64,000 nucleotides of DNA from NCBI RefSeq assembly GCF_949628215.1, contig NC_134283.1, positions 9,795,638 through 9,859,637 on the forward strand, written 5' to 3'. The stretch is from Phalacrocorax aristotelis. Lineage: Eukaryota > Chordata > Aves > Suliformes > Phalacrocoracidae. Positions 1 to 11,320 of the stretch are shown piece after piece. Positions within the stretch are counted from its first letter, which is position 1, and each line of letters opens with the position of its first letter. Below the pieces are notes generated by a model. The model saw nothing but the letters and a program-made list of their open reading frames with translations, had not been told where the DNA came from and ran no database searches. Position numbers and translations under genes: made by a program.

Positions 1-1351
1 AAGCAGGTTAGCCAGAGAAATGGCCAAACTATACAACTACATATATTGTTGGGGCTGCCTGAGGGCTATGCTGGCAGCACAGCTCCGTTTGAAGTAGGGC
101 AGTATTAGGGGGAGCTGTTAGCATCCTCCTGCTTTTGTTAGATCAGATATTTTGCTGGTTTTGTACCTACCTTTTTTTTCCTCTTAGTGGACTGAACATT
201 ATTTATAAATTTCCCTTTCCATCTTCTATAGGAAATTAAGTGGATAAAAAGCGATTGTGGGCTCCTGAGACCCTGAGGTTTCTAGAAGATTACTTTCTCT
301 GGTATTTGGTGTGTGATATAAGAGACCAACCTTGTCTGTCAGTAATCTGCTCTTGACAGACACAAGAAATACTGGCAAGAGGCACCTAAATAAATAAAAT
401 GGATACAAAACAGATTAAGACATCAGCAAAGTGGCAAAATACTCATTTAGAAGCCTAACTTCAGGCTTTCAGGTTGGTGATCTCAGGCAGAGCAGAGCAT
501 AGATGAGGGTGGATACTCCAGCTTTTACATTCCCTTTGTGCTGCAAAACATGCTGAGAGGCAGCCACTGACTCAGGCTTAGTAGCTGACTCAACACCAAG
601 TAGATGTTATAGCTGGTTTTGGGTCAGACCTCAAGCTGGGAATGATTATTATGATTTTAGGATAGACACTGATTGCATACTTGTCACCTCCTTAGAAACA
701 GATATGGAGAAGAAAAGCTTGTGAACTGATACTTGAGACAAATCTGGAACACACTCCATTCAAAAACACTGCAGTTATTCACTATAGAGTTGTGGTTGAC
801 CGTTATATGCTCTGTACCAGTGGCAGTGGATTTGCTTCTCATTTATTTATGAGTTCACCGTGCGTCTTTCTTTAGACTCTCACAAGAAAGAAGTCGGCAC
901 CACAACCCAAAGGAAAGGAAACACTGCATCTGCCCAGTAGCCCTCACTGGGAGGGATCCCCACTAGTGAAAATACATTACAGCTGCCAACCCAGCAGCCA
1001 CTTTATTAGTTTTCCTGTGTAGTATGCACAGATGGCACAAAGCTTGGGAACTGTAATTGTTGGAATAAACTGACCAAATTCACTCTTGACTAAACTTTGC
1101 AGCTTCCTTATTTTTCTTGTAACTTATGGCAGGTATCAATAAGAAATAGCTACATTGACGACCCATAAAATCCTGCTGTTTGCTTTCCATAAAACATTAT
1201 TGTAATATAGGGAATACTGAAAACACCACGGTATTCTCTTTTATCAATCTGCTACAATCTGTGGAGTTTGAAGAATGTTCACTCTTAAAATAATTCTTCT
1301 ATAATATGTACCAATGCATGCAGTGGTGGTACTGGTGTTGCATTCATGTAC
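1..1351. other. Intergenic, nothing recognised
   Basis: No gene, RNA or repeat that I can support. The short ORFs here look like chance. Confidence 0.6.
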
Positions 1352-1977
1352 TGTCATGGTCTTAGCTGGGATAGAGTTAATTTTCTTCACTGTAGCTGGT
1401 ACAGTGCTGTGTTTTGGACTCAGTATGAGAATAATATTGTTAACACACTGATGTTTTAGTTGTTGCTAAGTAGTGCTTATGCTAGTCAAGGACTTTTCCA
1501 GCCTCCCATGCTCTGCCAGGTGCACCAGAAGCCAGGAGGGGAGGGGGCACAGCCAGAACAGCTGATCCAAACTGGCCAAAGGGTTATTCCATATCATGTG
1601 ATGTCATGCCCAGTATGTTAACTGGGGGGAGCTGGCCAAGGGGAAGCTGCAATCATGGCTCAGGGACTGGCAGTGTCCATCGGCAGGTGGTGAGTGGTTG
1701 CATCACTTGTGGGGTTTTTTTATTCCTTTTCCCCTGGGTTTCATTTCTCTCTCTAATTATTTTCCTTTTCATTGTATTATCATTATTATTATTATTATCA
1801 TCATAATTATTATTATAATTGCCTTTTTGACTATTACTATTTTATTATTAAACTGTTCTTAACGCATGAGTTTTCTTGCTTTTGCTCTTCCGATTCTCTC
1901 GCCCATCCCGCTGGTGTGGGGGGAATGAGTGAGTGGCCGTGTGGTGCTTAGCTGCTGACTGGGGCTGAACCACAACA
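1352..1977 (+). repeat. 5' LTR of the degraded endogenous retrovirus
   Basis: A 626-bp LTR starting TGTCATGG and ending ACCACAACA, immediately before the primer-binding site. It has a polyadenylation signal variant (ATTAAA) near 1846 in its R-like part, followed by the U5 segment with a gattctctc block. An ATT/ATC trinucleotide tract (about 1775-1820) has expanded inside it. It shares several blocks in the same order with the LTR at 10765: the first ~50 bases, the block around tccagc-tccc, attccata, and taaactgttctt. The two are therefore one family or close relatives. CpG content is low here, as expected from long methylation decay. Confidence 0.85.
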
Positions 1978-1984
1978 GTCCTTT

Positions 1985-2002
1985 TTGCACCCAACATGGG
2001 GC
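1985..2002 (+). promoter_or_regulatory. Retroviral primer-binding site, tRNA-Lys-like, decayed
   Basis: TTGCACCCAACATGGGGC lies seven bases after the LTR end. It differs at three positions from TGGCGCCCAACGTGGGGC, the lysine-tRNA primer site of several class II retroviruses. Two of the differences are G-to-A at CpG positions. Confidence 0.75.
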
Positions 2003-2400
2003 ATGTGATTGACAGACTCCAGGATTATGACACAAATATCTCTTCCTCCCTCATCCTGGCTGTGCAGAAACTGTCCTGGAAGGTTCAGCAGCTCATAGAA
2101 GATATGTCCTACTCCTCACCTGAACAGATCGGTATCTCAGCCATTAGGAGTAAGCATCCCTTTGCTGAAGAGAGAGGATACACACCACAGGCCACATTAT
2201 AGTTTTACCTGTGTGACCACAGGGAGGACATGTGGAAGTGGGATGGAAAATCTACCTTGACCCTAAAGGCACGGGTACATGAGATGCAGGGAAAAACAAT
2301 CACTCAGGGGAGTTCTTCCAGCAGAGTTGCTGCTTGTTTCCTGTGACGAGGTCCCCAGACAGAGGAGTAGAAGCACTGATTTTATTTCTGATCTTAATAG
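1996..2400 (+). pseudogene. ERV leader/gag-like remnant
   Basis: An open stretch begins with ATG inside the primer-binding region and runs to a stop at about 2202. Similar-looking retroviral sequence continues to about 2400 without an open frame. I place it in the gag-leader region by position only and recognise no capsid or zinc-knuckle motif. It is broken by stops and cannot make a gag protein. Confidence 0.45.
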
Positions 2401-2479
2401 AGAGACTTTTAATTCACATTTACAAGAAGTGAGTTGTGACTGCCTTGATCAGGACTAGAGGGGCCCTGCCTCCAGCCGG

Positions 2480-2700
2480 GTGGAGGAAAGGAACAACAGG
2501 GTTTACTGGACTGTGTGGATCCGATGGCCTGGCACGTCCGACCCACAGGAGTATAAAGCTTTAGTGGACACCGGCGCACAGTGCACCTTAATGCCATCAA
2601 ACTATATAGGGGCAGAACCCATCAGCATCGCTGGAGTGACAGGGGGATCCCAAGAGCTAACTGTATTGGAGGCCAAAGTGAGCCTAACCAGGAATGAGCA
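2480..2700 (+). pseudogene. ERV protease (retropepsin) fragment
   Basis: The open frame carries the aspartic-protease signature ALVDTGAQCTLMP, with the catalytic Asp codon at 2567-2569. A glycine-rich flap-like segment follows (around GVTGG). The second conserved element of retropepsins (the hydrophobic-Gly-Arg segment) is not visible. Homology ends near 2700, where the sequence jumps to pol in another frame, which suggests an internal deletion. Non-functional remnant. Confidence 0.75.
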
Positions 2701-3122
2701 GCAAAAGCACCTGTGGAGAATGGCCCTACCTGGAGCCTCTGGCAGAAAGCACATGGGGAGACCCGGGGTCGACCCCTAGGGTTTTGGAGTCGGGGATACA
2801 GAGGGTCCGAAGCCCGCTATACTCCAACTGAAAAAGAGATATTGGCAGCATATGAAGGGGTCCGAGCTGCTTCAGAAGTGGTTGCTACTGAGGCACAGCT
2901 GCTCCTGGCACCCCGACTGCCAGTGCTGGGCTGGATGTTCAGAGGGTACATCCCCTCCACACACCATGCAACTGATGCTACATGGAGTAAATGGGTTGCA
3001 CTGATCACCCAGCGGGCTCGAGTAGGAAACCCCAGTCGCCCAGGAATCTTGGAAGTGATCATGGACTGGCCAGAAGGCAAAGACTGGAATATTGCTAGAG
3101 GAGGAGGTGACACGTGCTTGAA
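2701..3122 (+). pseudogene. ERV pol fragment (connection/RNase H side)
   Basis: This open stretch, in a different frame from the protease fragment, contains a PTEKEILAAYEG block like the start of retroviral RNase H regions, then LLLAPRLPVLGWM and ATDATWSKW. No polymerase YxDD motif lies between it and the protease, so the reverse-transcriptase core has been lost. The frame shifts near 3090 (a GAGGAGGAGGTGAC block continues the homology) and the match ends near 3122. Non-functional. Confidence 0.7.
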
Positions 3123-3659
3123 CAATTCTTTATCCTTATTTCCTTGGTTTTTTTGTAGTAACAGCTAACTGTGTAATAACACTGGTAACACAGCCCTTGA
3201 TCCCACTTCTGCTTACTTCACTGTCCTCTAAGTTTTTGAACTTTGCTGAAAGTGTAAAAATATAATTCCTAAATATTCACTTAGCACATAGACAGCTAAC
3301 TAATAATCTTTATATTTATCAGTGTCACAAATTATTAATTTCATGTCATGTAATTTTCTGTAAAATAATTTTGCAAATCATATGACAATTGTTGAAAATT
3401 AAAAATAAATCTGTGAAGGTACTACTTGAAAGTAGGCAAGAGAGAAATCAGCATCTTCTCCCTCATTAGCTGAAGCCTAGTTTAATGTACTCACATTGTG
3501 AATATTTTAGAAACCCACTTTTGTCTCAATCATTCTGCACACCATGAGGAAACTATTGCTTATGCCCCTTCAGTGAGTTTGTTTTCCAGTACGTTGCCCA
3601 GATCTCATTTCATTTGGACAGAGTTGTGTGAATTGTGAATGGTGTCACGATGTCTATGT

Positions 3660-3695
3660 ATGAATTTATTTATTTATTTGTGTTATTTATTTTTA
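3660..3695 (+). repeat. (TTTA)n short microsatellite
   Basis: Four to five TTTA units plus a degenerate extension. Confidence 0.7.
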
Positions 3696-5581
3696 AGGTC
3701 AGTGTTGATGATTACAAAAATTTGTTAGTATTGACATCATAAGATGTTCACTTGCATATCCCATAATTGCTGTTAATTGCTTTCTTGCTTTAGCTAGTTG
3801 CAAAAATGTTCTGTGTGAAGGGGACTGATAGGAACATTGGTACAATGTTTATTAATTATAATTTTAATTTGTAATTATTCACTTTTTCAGCTTACTTTTC
3901 TCTTGTACCCTGGAAATATAGTGCCTACTTGATACAAGACTTCATGTTGATAGTTGGGTCCATTGTTGTCTATTAGCCATGCCATCTTCAAAACTTTAGA
4001 GGTGAATATATATACTAGTAGGTTTTAATTAGTTGGTATGATTTTCATGAAAAGTCATTAAAACTCAACTCTATACGTAATTGTTGCCAACCACCTTATA
4101 TTTTAAACAAGTAATTGGTAGTAAATCTCAGAATTCCTGTTATATATGAGATTCGCCTTCTAGTGGATACCCAGATACTTCAAGTGTAGAAGAAAATAAA
4201 AAGCCACTGATTAATCATTCAAAAGATAGGACCTTGATCTTTTATACTTTTATCTTATCTGAATACTAGTGAGTGAACCAAATCAGATTAAAGGAGGAAT
4301 GTTTGTCTCTTATCCCTTAGACTTGGTGAAATCTGGGCTTATCTGCCGAGTGTCAGCTATATTTGTGCTTCAAAATCCAAACATCTGTTTTCAGACAGTG
4401 TTTTCTTTTTTTATTAACCTCCATCACAGCCCAGCATCTGTACAGTAATTCCCTATCAGAATTCTAAAGATTTTAAACATACAACATATGACAAAGATCA
4501 ATTTAGTGCCAATGTTTTGTGGTCACCTCTGAATATGAAGGGGAAACCTAGATAAAGCAAGAATAGCTTAGTGTAAAATTCAGTTCTATTCCCTTTTATT
4601 TCCCTGCAGGCCTTTCATTTCTAGTGGAAACGTGTCCTCCTGACATTTTAATGGAAATGGTGGATGCATTGTCCTGGTACCATGGATGTTCAAACAATTT
4701 TTATTGAAAAACAGTAAGTCACAGTAATTCACATGAACAGTAAATAATAGAGTCTCTTATACTGCAGTATTGTATGGGGGAAAATACTAACAGTAAAAAC
4801 AAACTTAATTTTTGTGATTCTGTAATATTTATTTCTGAAGAAGGCAGAGGTGTCAAAAACATAAGCTAAAGTAGACAATGTTGTTTATCTGAATTAAATG
4901 GATTTGTAATACAACCAGCATTGAAGCCGAAGTAAAGTTTCTAAGTTTATCCTCTATGGCAGTAACATATAGAATAATAAATGCTTGGGTTTTTTAACTA
5001 CTAATTATTTTGCTCAAAAATTTTAGCTTACCTTTCTGCAGATTAATTATAAGCAATTATTAAATGTTTAATTTTTTAAAAGAAATTTTCTTTTTATTTC
5101 AAGTTAGAATAATGAACACGTTTATGAGCTCTTCCTTCTTAGTATTTTAAAAATCTATTTTAAAAACCATCATGATATTATGCAAAACTAGCTGCTGTAA
5201 TTGCTTGCAGCGTTCAGGATGCCCCTTCCATGTTTTCTACTGGCTACAATGTTAGTAAAATTAAGCTCAGTATTTTGCAGCTGTTGGAATAGTGTTTATA
5301 AATGGCTTCACAGTATGATGCCAGTATTTTCAATGTGGGTTTCCAGTTCAGAGAAAACATAAGTACCTTTTCAAAACTTCAGATGTGTCACCGACTTTTG
5401 TGGTCAGATCCATATTTAGGCAATCAGTGTAAAAGGCCTGCACGCTGAAACGTTAATCACAAAAAACTCTCATGGATTCAGGTGTTAGACTTCTTTGACT
5501 ACTGAATGCTGCTTGTAGTGATTAGCTTACTTTATCATGAAAAGTTATAAACTCAAAATATTAATCCTGGACATTCTATTT

Positions 5582-5735
5582 GCTATCTGAGTATACAGGG
5601 GAGAAAAAAAAAAGTCCACAAACTAAACTGAGGAAAATCCAAATTTTAGAGGTATTTAATTTAGTTGGGGAAAAAAAAAAACAAACAAAAAACAAGAAAC
5701 CAAACCCCCCCCCCCCCAAAAAAAAAAAAAACCAC
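5582..5735 (+). repeat. A-rich low-complexity tract with a C13/A14 run
   Basis: Several A runs are followed by 13 consecutive C (5705-5717) and about 14 A. Simple sequence; no tail or target-site evidence of a retroposed gene. Confidence 0.85.
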
Positions 5736-8700
5736 CACACCTCTTTAAGAAATGTATTGGGTTTCTTTTCACTGAATTGTGCTAGACCAGAAAACCTCCA
5801 ACTGATGTCCCTTGGTGACTCATGGCCATTTAACTTATTGAATGCTATTGGCCAGTTCCCTTGTTTCAAGGTATTAAATCAAAGTAAGACTGTGGGGCAT
5901 TCATGTTCCTTTGAATTCTGCATAAGTAAATGAAAAAGACAAAAAGGTGTTTTGTACTATACACCTATATGGTGTTAACATGGAATATGTTACCCATTTA
6001 GTTGATGCAGTTTGAAATAATATAATTAAAGCAAAGAATCTTATTATAAAAAATTTATATAAAATGCATACAGTCCTATTATAGGCTAAAGAGAAATTTA
6101 TCCAGGTTTATTTGCTTGATATGGTTTAGCAAACAACCTGCAGATGTAATGAAATCCCATTAGCAGTATTAGTATTGTTTCCCTGTCCATCATTGGCAGA
6201 ATTTTGAAACAGTTGTGGTGGGATTGGGGTACTTTTCAGATGTCTAAACCTTACCTGTAAATCAGTAAAGGACATCCCTAAATTCTTAACTGCTTTAAAG
6301 GATGCCCCATATCTCTAGAAGTGCTTAACAATGGCTACTGCGATCACTGCAGCTCTAGACAGCTTTACACTGCAATTTTCAAAATTGCCTAAGTAGTAAG
6401 TACTTCATTTCTAATGAATATCTTGTCATACACTATACCTGCATGAAGGCAGTATTTTGGTACAGTTTGACATGATTTGGTGAAGAGAGCAATTGTGACA
6501 AAGAATTTTAAGAAGCCTTTGTCTCCTAAGACTCTCCTCTGCACCAAGAGCTCTGGGAATCCCTCACTTGCTGTGTTAGCAGATATTGTCTTCCTATTGC
6601 TGTGCAGCTCCAGTCCAAACAAGCTGCCTCTGATTCCTATAGGGAAGGCAAACTTTCTTATTGCTTCATTTGGGGGATGGACGTGCCAGTGTTGCCTCTG
6701 CTGCTGTCAGTGATCTTCTTTGGAAGAGGATTTATTTTGGTCATTTGTGCCAGTGGGCATGAAAACACTTCACTGTGAAGCAGCTGAGGATAATCTCTAC
6801 AAAAGATATATGACTGCTTACCCAGCAGATAGATACGAACACCTATGTGCCAGATTTCCACAGCTGTGGTCAAGATGGACTGAAGTGCTGTTTGTTGTGC
6901 ACAGTGTACCATAGGTCAGTGATTTTATTAAAGGAGGGTTACAGAAAGGAAAAGAAAATAAAATATCTGCTTTTTTTTTTCTTTACATGTTGCATAATTC
7001 TTATCTAATTGCTTTTCACTATTTCATTCTCATTCTACTAAAAATGCATGAGATAATGAGCAGTGTCACTCCACCTAGCACTTCAGTAATATTTTTGGTC
7101 CATGAATAACAGAATAAAGTTATCTTGTACATGAGCTAGCACAATTATTACATGCAGCAGCATATGAAGTTTCTGTGTGCAAGCCATTGCTTGAGTGTAT
7201 TCACAAAAAACAGCCAACTTCATAATCTTGGCAAAATTTCACCTCAGTGATAACAAATGTCCATAAAACGACTCTTTAGTGTGATTAATCCTGGTGTTAT
7301 TAGCCAAAGAGCGTACCTATTCAATAGGATTAACTTAAAGGCACAATGAGTTCTCTACTTTTTAAAATCAGACAATGCATTTATTTTGAGTGGTATTAGA
7401 GTGGAGTTGTGTATTTTTCCTCTTCATGTCTGTTTAAATACATAGCTGAAGAAAAGTTAAACATTTGGATTGATATATGTGACTGGAAGGCTTTTTGGAA
7501 TGTTTTCACTTGTTTAGATCCTCAGTGTAGTTTCAGAAGTAGTCTGATAATTTCCGTGGTGTTTAACTAGGGGTGCTGCTGGCAAACTAATACCCATTGC
7601 ACACAGTACTTCAACCTTCAGGTAGCAGCAAATAGCAGTGTTTTATGGGTAATTTCTGAATTCCACCTGCTGTTATCAAAATGGCCCATTTCTTTAACAT
7701 TGAAGTCACATCCGACGGTAGTGCATTCACACTCCGTTATTTTGCCACTCTCAGTGACGAGTCACCCACTGGAATATGACAGCCAAGCTGTAATGAAAGG
7801 AGTCCCACACTGCATTTCTAATCACATGTGAAATTGCACAAAGGGTGATGTCTCTGCTGCCTGTAGGTGAGTACAGAGAGCAGTTCTGAAAAAACACAGC
7901 ACATTTTCCAAGCTGAAGCAGGTGACAGAGTAAGATTATTGCATAACTTTTGCTGCAGAGGAGGTGGTTTCTGACGTTTTTATGCCATATGAGACCTGAA
8001 GTCTATGGAACAACTTGCACTATACATTAATTCTTGTTATATAAGGTTAGAAGAGTATTAACCTGAAAGCACTTTTTGCTGTCATTAGAGATAGTAATGA
8101 CTGCACATTGCTCCTGGAACTGGGGAAACGTATTAGGGGAGCTGAAGCCTATGCTACCTGCCTAAACCAGCAAGAACAGAGCAGCTCTGTGTAAAGGTGT
8201 ACAGTGAACAGGGGAAGTGCATCTTGAAAGAGTTTGAGGAACAACATACTGAATTACAGAGGTCCCAGCCAGAGTTAATATGGCAGCAAATGCATAGTTA
8301 AGTTGTCTGTGGTTACCTATGGAAAGAGTATTGTCACAGTCCTCTTCCAGCAGTGGGATCAGAAGAGCATCTAATCTGTATGCCTAGTAAGTGGTACAGA
8401 AAACTGTAGCTCAAATACAAGCATCATTTCATATGTGCACAAAATTTTATTCCTTTTATTAAGGGGAAGCTAATGTTATTGAGGATGTAGATGAATGGTT
8501 TGACTACAAACGATTAATCTTGACACCATCTCTGGCAAACGCCTCTCATTCCCTCCATTGTCCTCTGCCCTTCCAAGCAAGCACACAGATGATTATTTTT
8601 TCAGCAACAATTATATGGTTTGCAAATAGAAGTCAAACCTCTGAAAGGTTTGGAAATAGCAAAAACTGACTTCAGACTCTTCAGCAGAAGTACAATGAAG

Positions 8701-10759
8701 CAATATCTAAAATCAGCCTATGTATTGGTTAATTTGTGGTATATTTGCTTCTTAATGTCTCTTCAAAATAATGACATTATTTATAAAAAGAGATAAAGAT
8801 TTGACCCCCAGTGCCATAAAACTTTGATCCACTGTATAAAAAAGATAAAGTTATAAAGAAAATTGGAAATTTTAAGAGAAGTTATTAAAGGAGGAGTTTT
8901 TACATTTTGATATGAAAATCATACAGGAGGCATTATATTCTGCTGAATATTGTCTCCAGTAACTTTCATTACTGCTACCCAACATCCAATTTGTCATCTC
9001 TAATCAGGCATCTTTATTTTATATTTTTTGCATAGTCAATAACTTTTCAAATTACACTCACCAGATGAAGAATGTCATGCCCTTTAATACACTTTTCTTA
9101 TGTGGAGAAGAACAACTTCTCAAGCAAGTTTTCCGAAATTGTGAAAGCCTCCTGATAAGCAGTCATTTTAAAGAATGGCACTATAGGTGGAGTATTCCTG
9201 ACTTTTTTCATTTCTTTTTAGCCATGTGTTACATAATGTCTTTTTATTATATTCGAATCTTTCATTTCTGAAACTAACTGCACATGAAATCCTAGGCTTC
9301 TCAAGCTACTTTTACCATTTGGGCTCAAAGTGAAGCAATTTTTCCTGCATCATTTCTCCTTTGTTATCTTGTCTTTCGATCAGATTCTCCATTAACTCAA
9401 TTATAGGACTGTTACAATTTTTACTGCTACTATTATGTATGGACTATTAAATCATTTACTATTCTCCAAAACATATTTGTGTATAAAGGCCTAATTTTGA
9501 AAGGTTGAAAACTCATCTCAACATTATCACGCTGGCAATCAAAGAAGTAATTGCACAAACTAATCCAGAATAAGATGCACAGTAATTCAGCTTCATGGAT
9601 GCAATCTATTTGCCGTTATAAAAGATAATATTTGTTTATATGGTTGGTTATTTTTCTTCCTGTGATTACCTTGAGATTTTCAATGGAGAAATAAGGAGAA
9701 CTCTTAGCATAATATGAGATACTGCTGTAAAATTCACATCATATTGGCAGTCAGGTAATTTAATTGATATGTTTTAATAAATTGTATCTTGGCCAAATGA
9801 GTATTTGAGCTGTGCACCAATGTGTTTAGTGCAGCCTCTCACTCAGTCCACAGGGTAGTAACAAATGAATAACTGCTGCAGCGTATCCCTAAGCAGAGTG
9901 AACCAGACCCAGTGCACATTCAGCAGACCTCTCTTCCCTCCTTGCCACAGCTCTCTTGCAGGTATCTGCAAGAAATCAATGGAGATTTGAAATTCCTCAG
10001 CTTTTCTCTCCCATCTGTTGCAATGCAGAGTATTCCTAGTCATAACGTTTACTGCTAAAATCCTCAGGTGTTGCACTCTTTGCAAAAGGCTTTGTGTAAA
10101 CAATAGGGTGTGTCGTTATCACATGAATATGAATTGCTCTGTTGTGGTACAAATACAGCACTATTAACTTTTTTGCTCTTCCAATGAAGACAGGAAGTAG
10201 GTGGAATTAACCGTTTGTAAGTAGAAAAGCTCCCAATGAGGTCAAAATTTCTTAAAAGAACTGAGAAGTTATGAAATATGTTTGAGTCAAACTGATGCAC
10301 AGAAAGGGTGATTTCAGTTATACTCTGCAGGTGAAATATGTTAAATTTCTACCCTATCAAGCTTGCATAATACATGGATAATTGTAAAATTGGGTATCGT
10401 GTGGTTGTGGGTTTTCATGATTTAGGCAATATTCATTGTAAACAGTATCTACGATTCTTTCACGAATTTGCTTATTTTATTCTTTTTCACTTCATAAGTC
10501 TCCAGCAGAACATAGCCAAGTGGTAATCTGATGCTCGCATTTCATTTATGCATTTCACGGAAAAAGATGTTTACCTTCCATGGACATATTCTTGTCTGCT
10601 TCAAGAGCAGCAAGGAGCAGTAGTGTTGTCCAGAAGCTAATGCCTTGTAACACTATGAAAATTAGAGAGCAGACTTTAATAGAATAAAATGTGCGCATTA
10701 TACTAAACTATAAAGTATAATTCAAGGTAATATATCTTTAGTGGTAAGAGGTTGTTTAG

Positions 10760-10764
10760 ACTTG
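10760..10764. repeat. Target-site duplication ACTTG, left copy
   Basis: Directly abuts the element's TG end; the identical right copy is at 11316-11320. Five-base duplications are typical of retroviral integration in several ERV groups. Confidence 0.8.
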
Positions 10765-10811
10765 TGTGCTGGTTTTGGCTGAGAAGGGGTTAATTCTCCT
10801 CACTGTAGCGC
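10765..10811 (+). repeat. Left 47-bp terminal inverted repeat of the LTR insertion
   Basis: The U3 5' end of the element, including gagaaggggttaattctc and ending cactgtagcgc. It pairs with 11269-11315, with three mismatches. Confidence 0.9.
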
Positions 10812-10829
10812 CTGTGGTGGTCAGGGACC

Positions 10830-11060
10830 TTTCCAGCTTCCCGCGCTCTGCCAGGTGGGCGGGAGGCCGGGAGGGGCGGGGCCATGGCGGGGCCATGGCG
10901 GGGGCGGCTGACCCCGGCTGGCCAATGGCAGGTTCATTCCATACCGTGTGACGCCATGACCAGTGTATTAACGGGGGCGGCTGGCGCGCGAGGGAGGGCG
11001 GTTGCGGCTCGGGGATTGGCGGCGGGCGCCTCGGCGGGTGGGCGGTTTGTTTTGGTGGTT
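10830..11060 (+). promoter_or_regulatory. CpG-rich LTR promoter-like segment
   Basis: Contains GC boxes (gaggggcggggcc), a tandem duplication of ggccatggcgg and a CCAAT box (ggccaatggc). CpG density is far above the surrounding sequence. This is the U3 promoter region of the LTR; whether it drives any transcript is unknown. Confidence 0.5.
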
Positions 11061-11268
11061 CATCCCCACCCCGCCCTGGTTTTCGCGCCTCTCGTCGTTT
11101 TCCTTTCCATTGCATTTTTGTTGTTGTTGTTTTACTTTAATTATTAAACTGTTCTTGTCTCAACCCACGAGCGTTACCCTTCTGATTCTCTCCCCCGGTG
11201 GGGGAGCGAGCGAGGGGCTGTGTGGGGCTGAGCTGCCGGCTAAACCACGGCAGTCCCCGCCCCGCCCA

Positions 11269-11315
11269 GCGCTACAGTGAAGAGAATTAACCCCTTCTCA
11301 GCCCAAACAAGCACA
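11269..11315 (-). repeat. Right 47-bp terminal inverted repeat of the LTR insertion
   Basis: Reverse complement of the left terminus, 44 of 47 positions identical by eye. It lies where a normal LTR of this family would already have ended with U5. Confidence 0.9.
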
Positions 11316-11320
11316 ACTTG
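11316..11320. repeat. Target-site duplication ACTTG, right copy
   Basis: Directly abuts the element's CA end and is identical to the left copy at 10760-10764. Confidence 0.8.

Larger units (their letters stand above)
1352..3122 (+). mobile_element. Degraded endogenous retrovirus, 5' part with internal deletions
   Basis: A provirus remnant on the plus strand. In order it has a 5' LTR (TG at 1352, CA at 1976-1977), a tRNA-Lys-like primer-binding site, a short leader/gag-like piece, a protease fragment with DTGA, and a pol fragment from the RNase H side. Most of gag, the polymerase core, integrase, any env and the 3' LTR are missing. Homology fades near 3122 with no second LTR, so the 3' boundary is a truncation. 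Stop codons and frame shifts are present and it is not functional. The primer site suggests a lysine-primed (class II-like) group, but I cannot settle the class from the pol fragment. Confidence 0.85.
3123..10759. other. Intergenic AT-rich sequence
   Basis: Between the two LTR elements. Contains the simple tracts listed separately (3660, 5582). No coding gene, RNA gene or further mobile element recognised. Confidence 0.6.
10765..11315 (+). mobile_element. CpG-rich LTR-type insertion with inverted U3 end at both termini
   Basis: A 551-bp unit starts TGTGCTGG and ends AAGCACA, flanked by the 5-bp direct repeat ACTTG (10760-10764 and 11316-11320), so it inserted as a whole. From 10765 to about 11253 it is an LTR related to the one at 1352. 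It contains GC boxes and a CCAAT box (~10920), attattaaactgttctt and a U5-like end (ccacggca). After that comes a short GC-rich segment resembling the bases between LTR and primer site (gtcc...cgccc). The last 47 bp are a reverse-complement copy of the first 47 bp (44/47 identical). CpGs are well preserved, which suggests a younger or less methylated copy. There are no coding genes inside. Confidence 0.85.

Noticed and set aside
2817..3125. 102-codon minus-strand ORF
   Set aside because: Antisense shadow of the ERV pol fragment.
5582..5735. Possible processed pseudogene tail
   Set aside because: A runs are interrupted and no upstream coding homology or target-site duplication is seen.
10756..11115. 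119-codon Pro/Arg-rich minus-strand ORF
   Set aside because: Lies antisense across the CpG-rich LTR; open because of high GC content.
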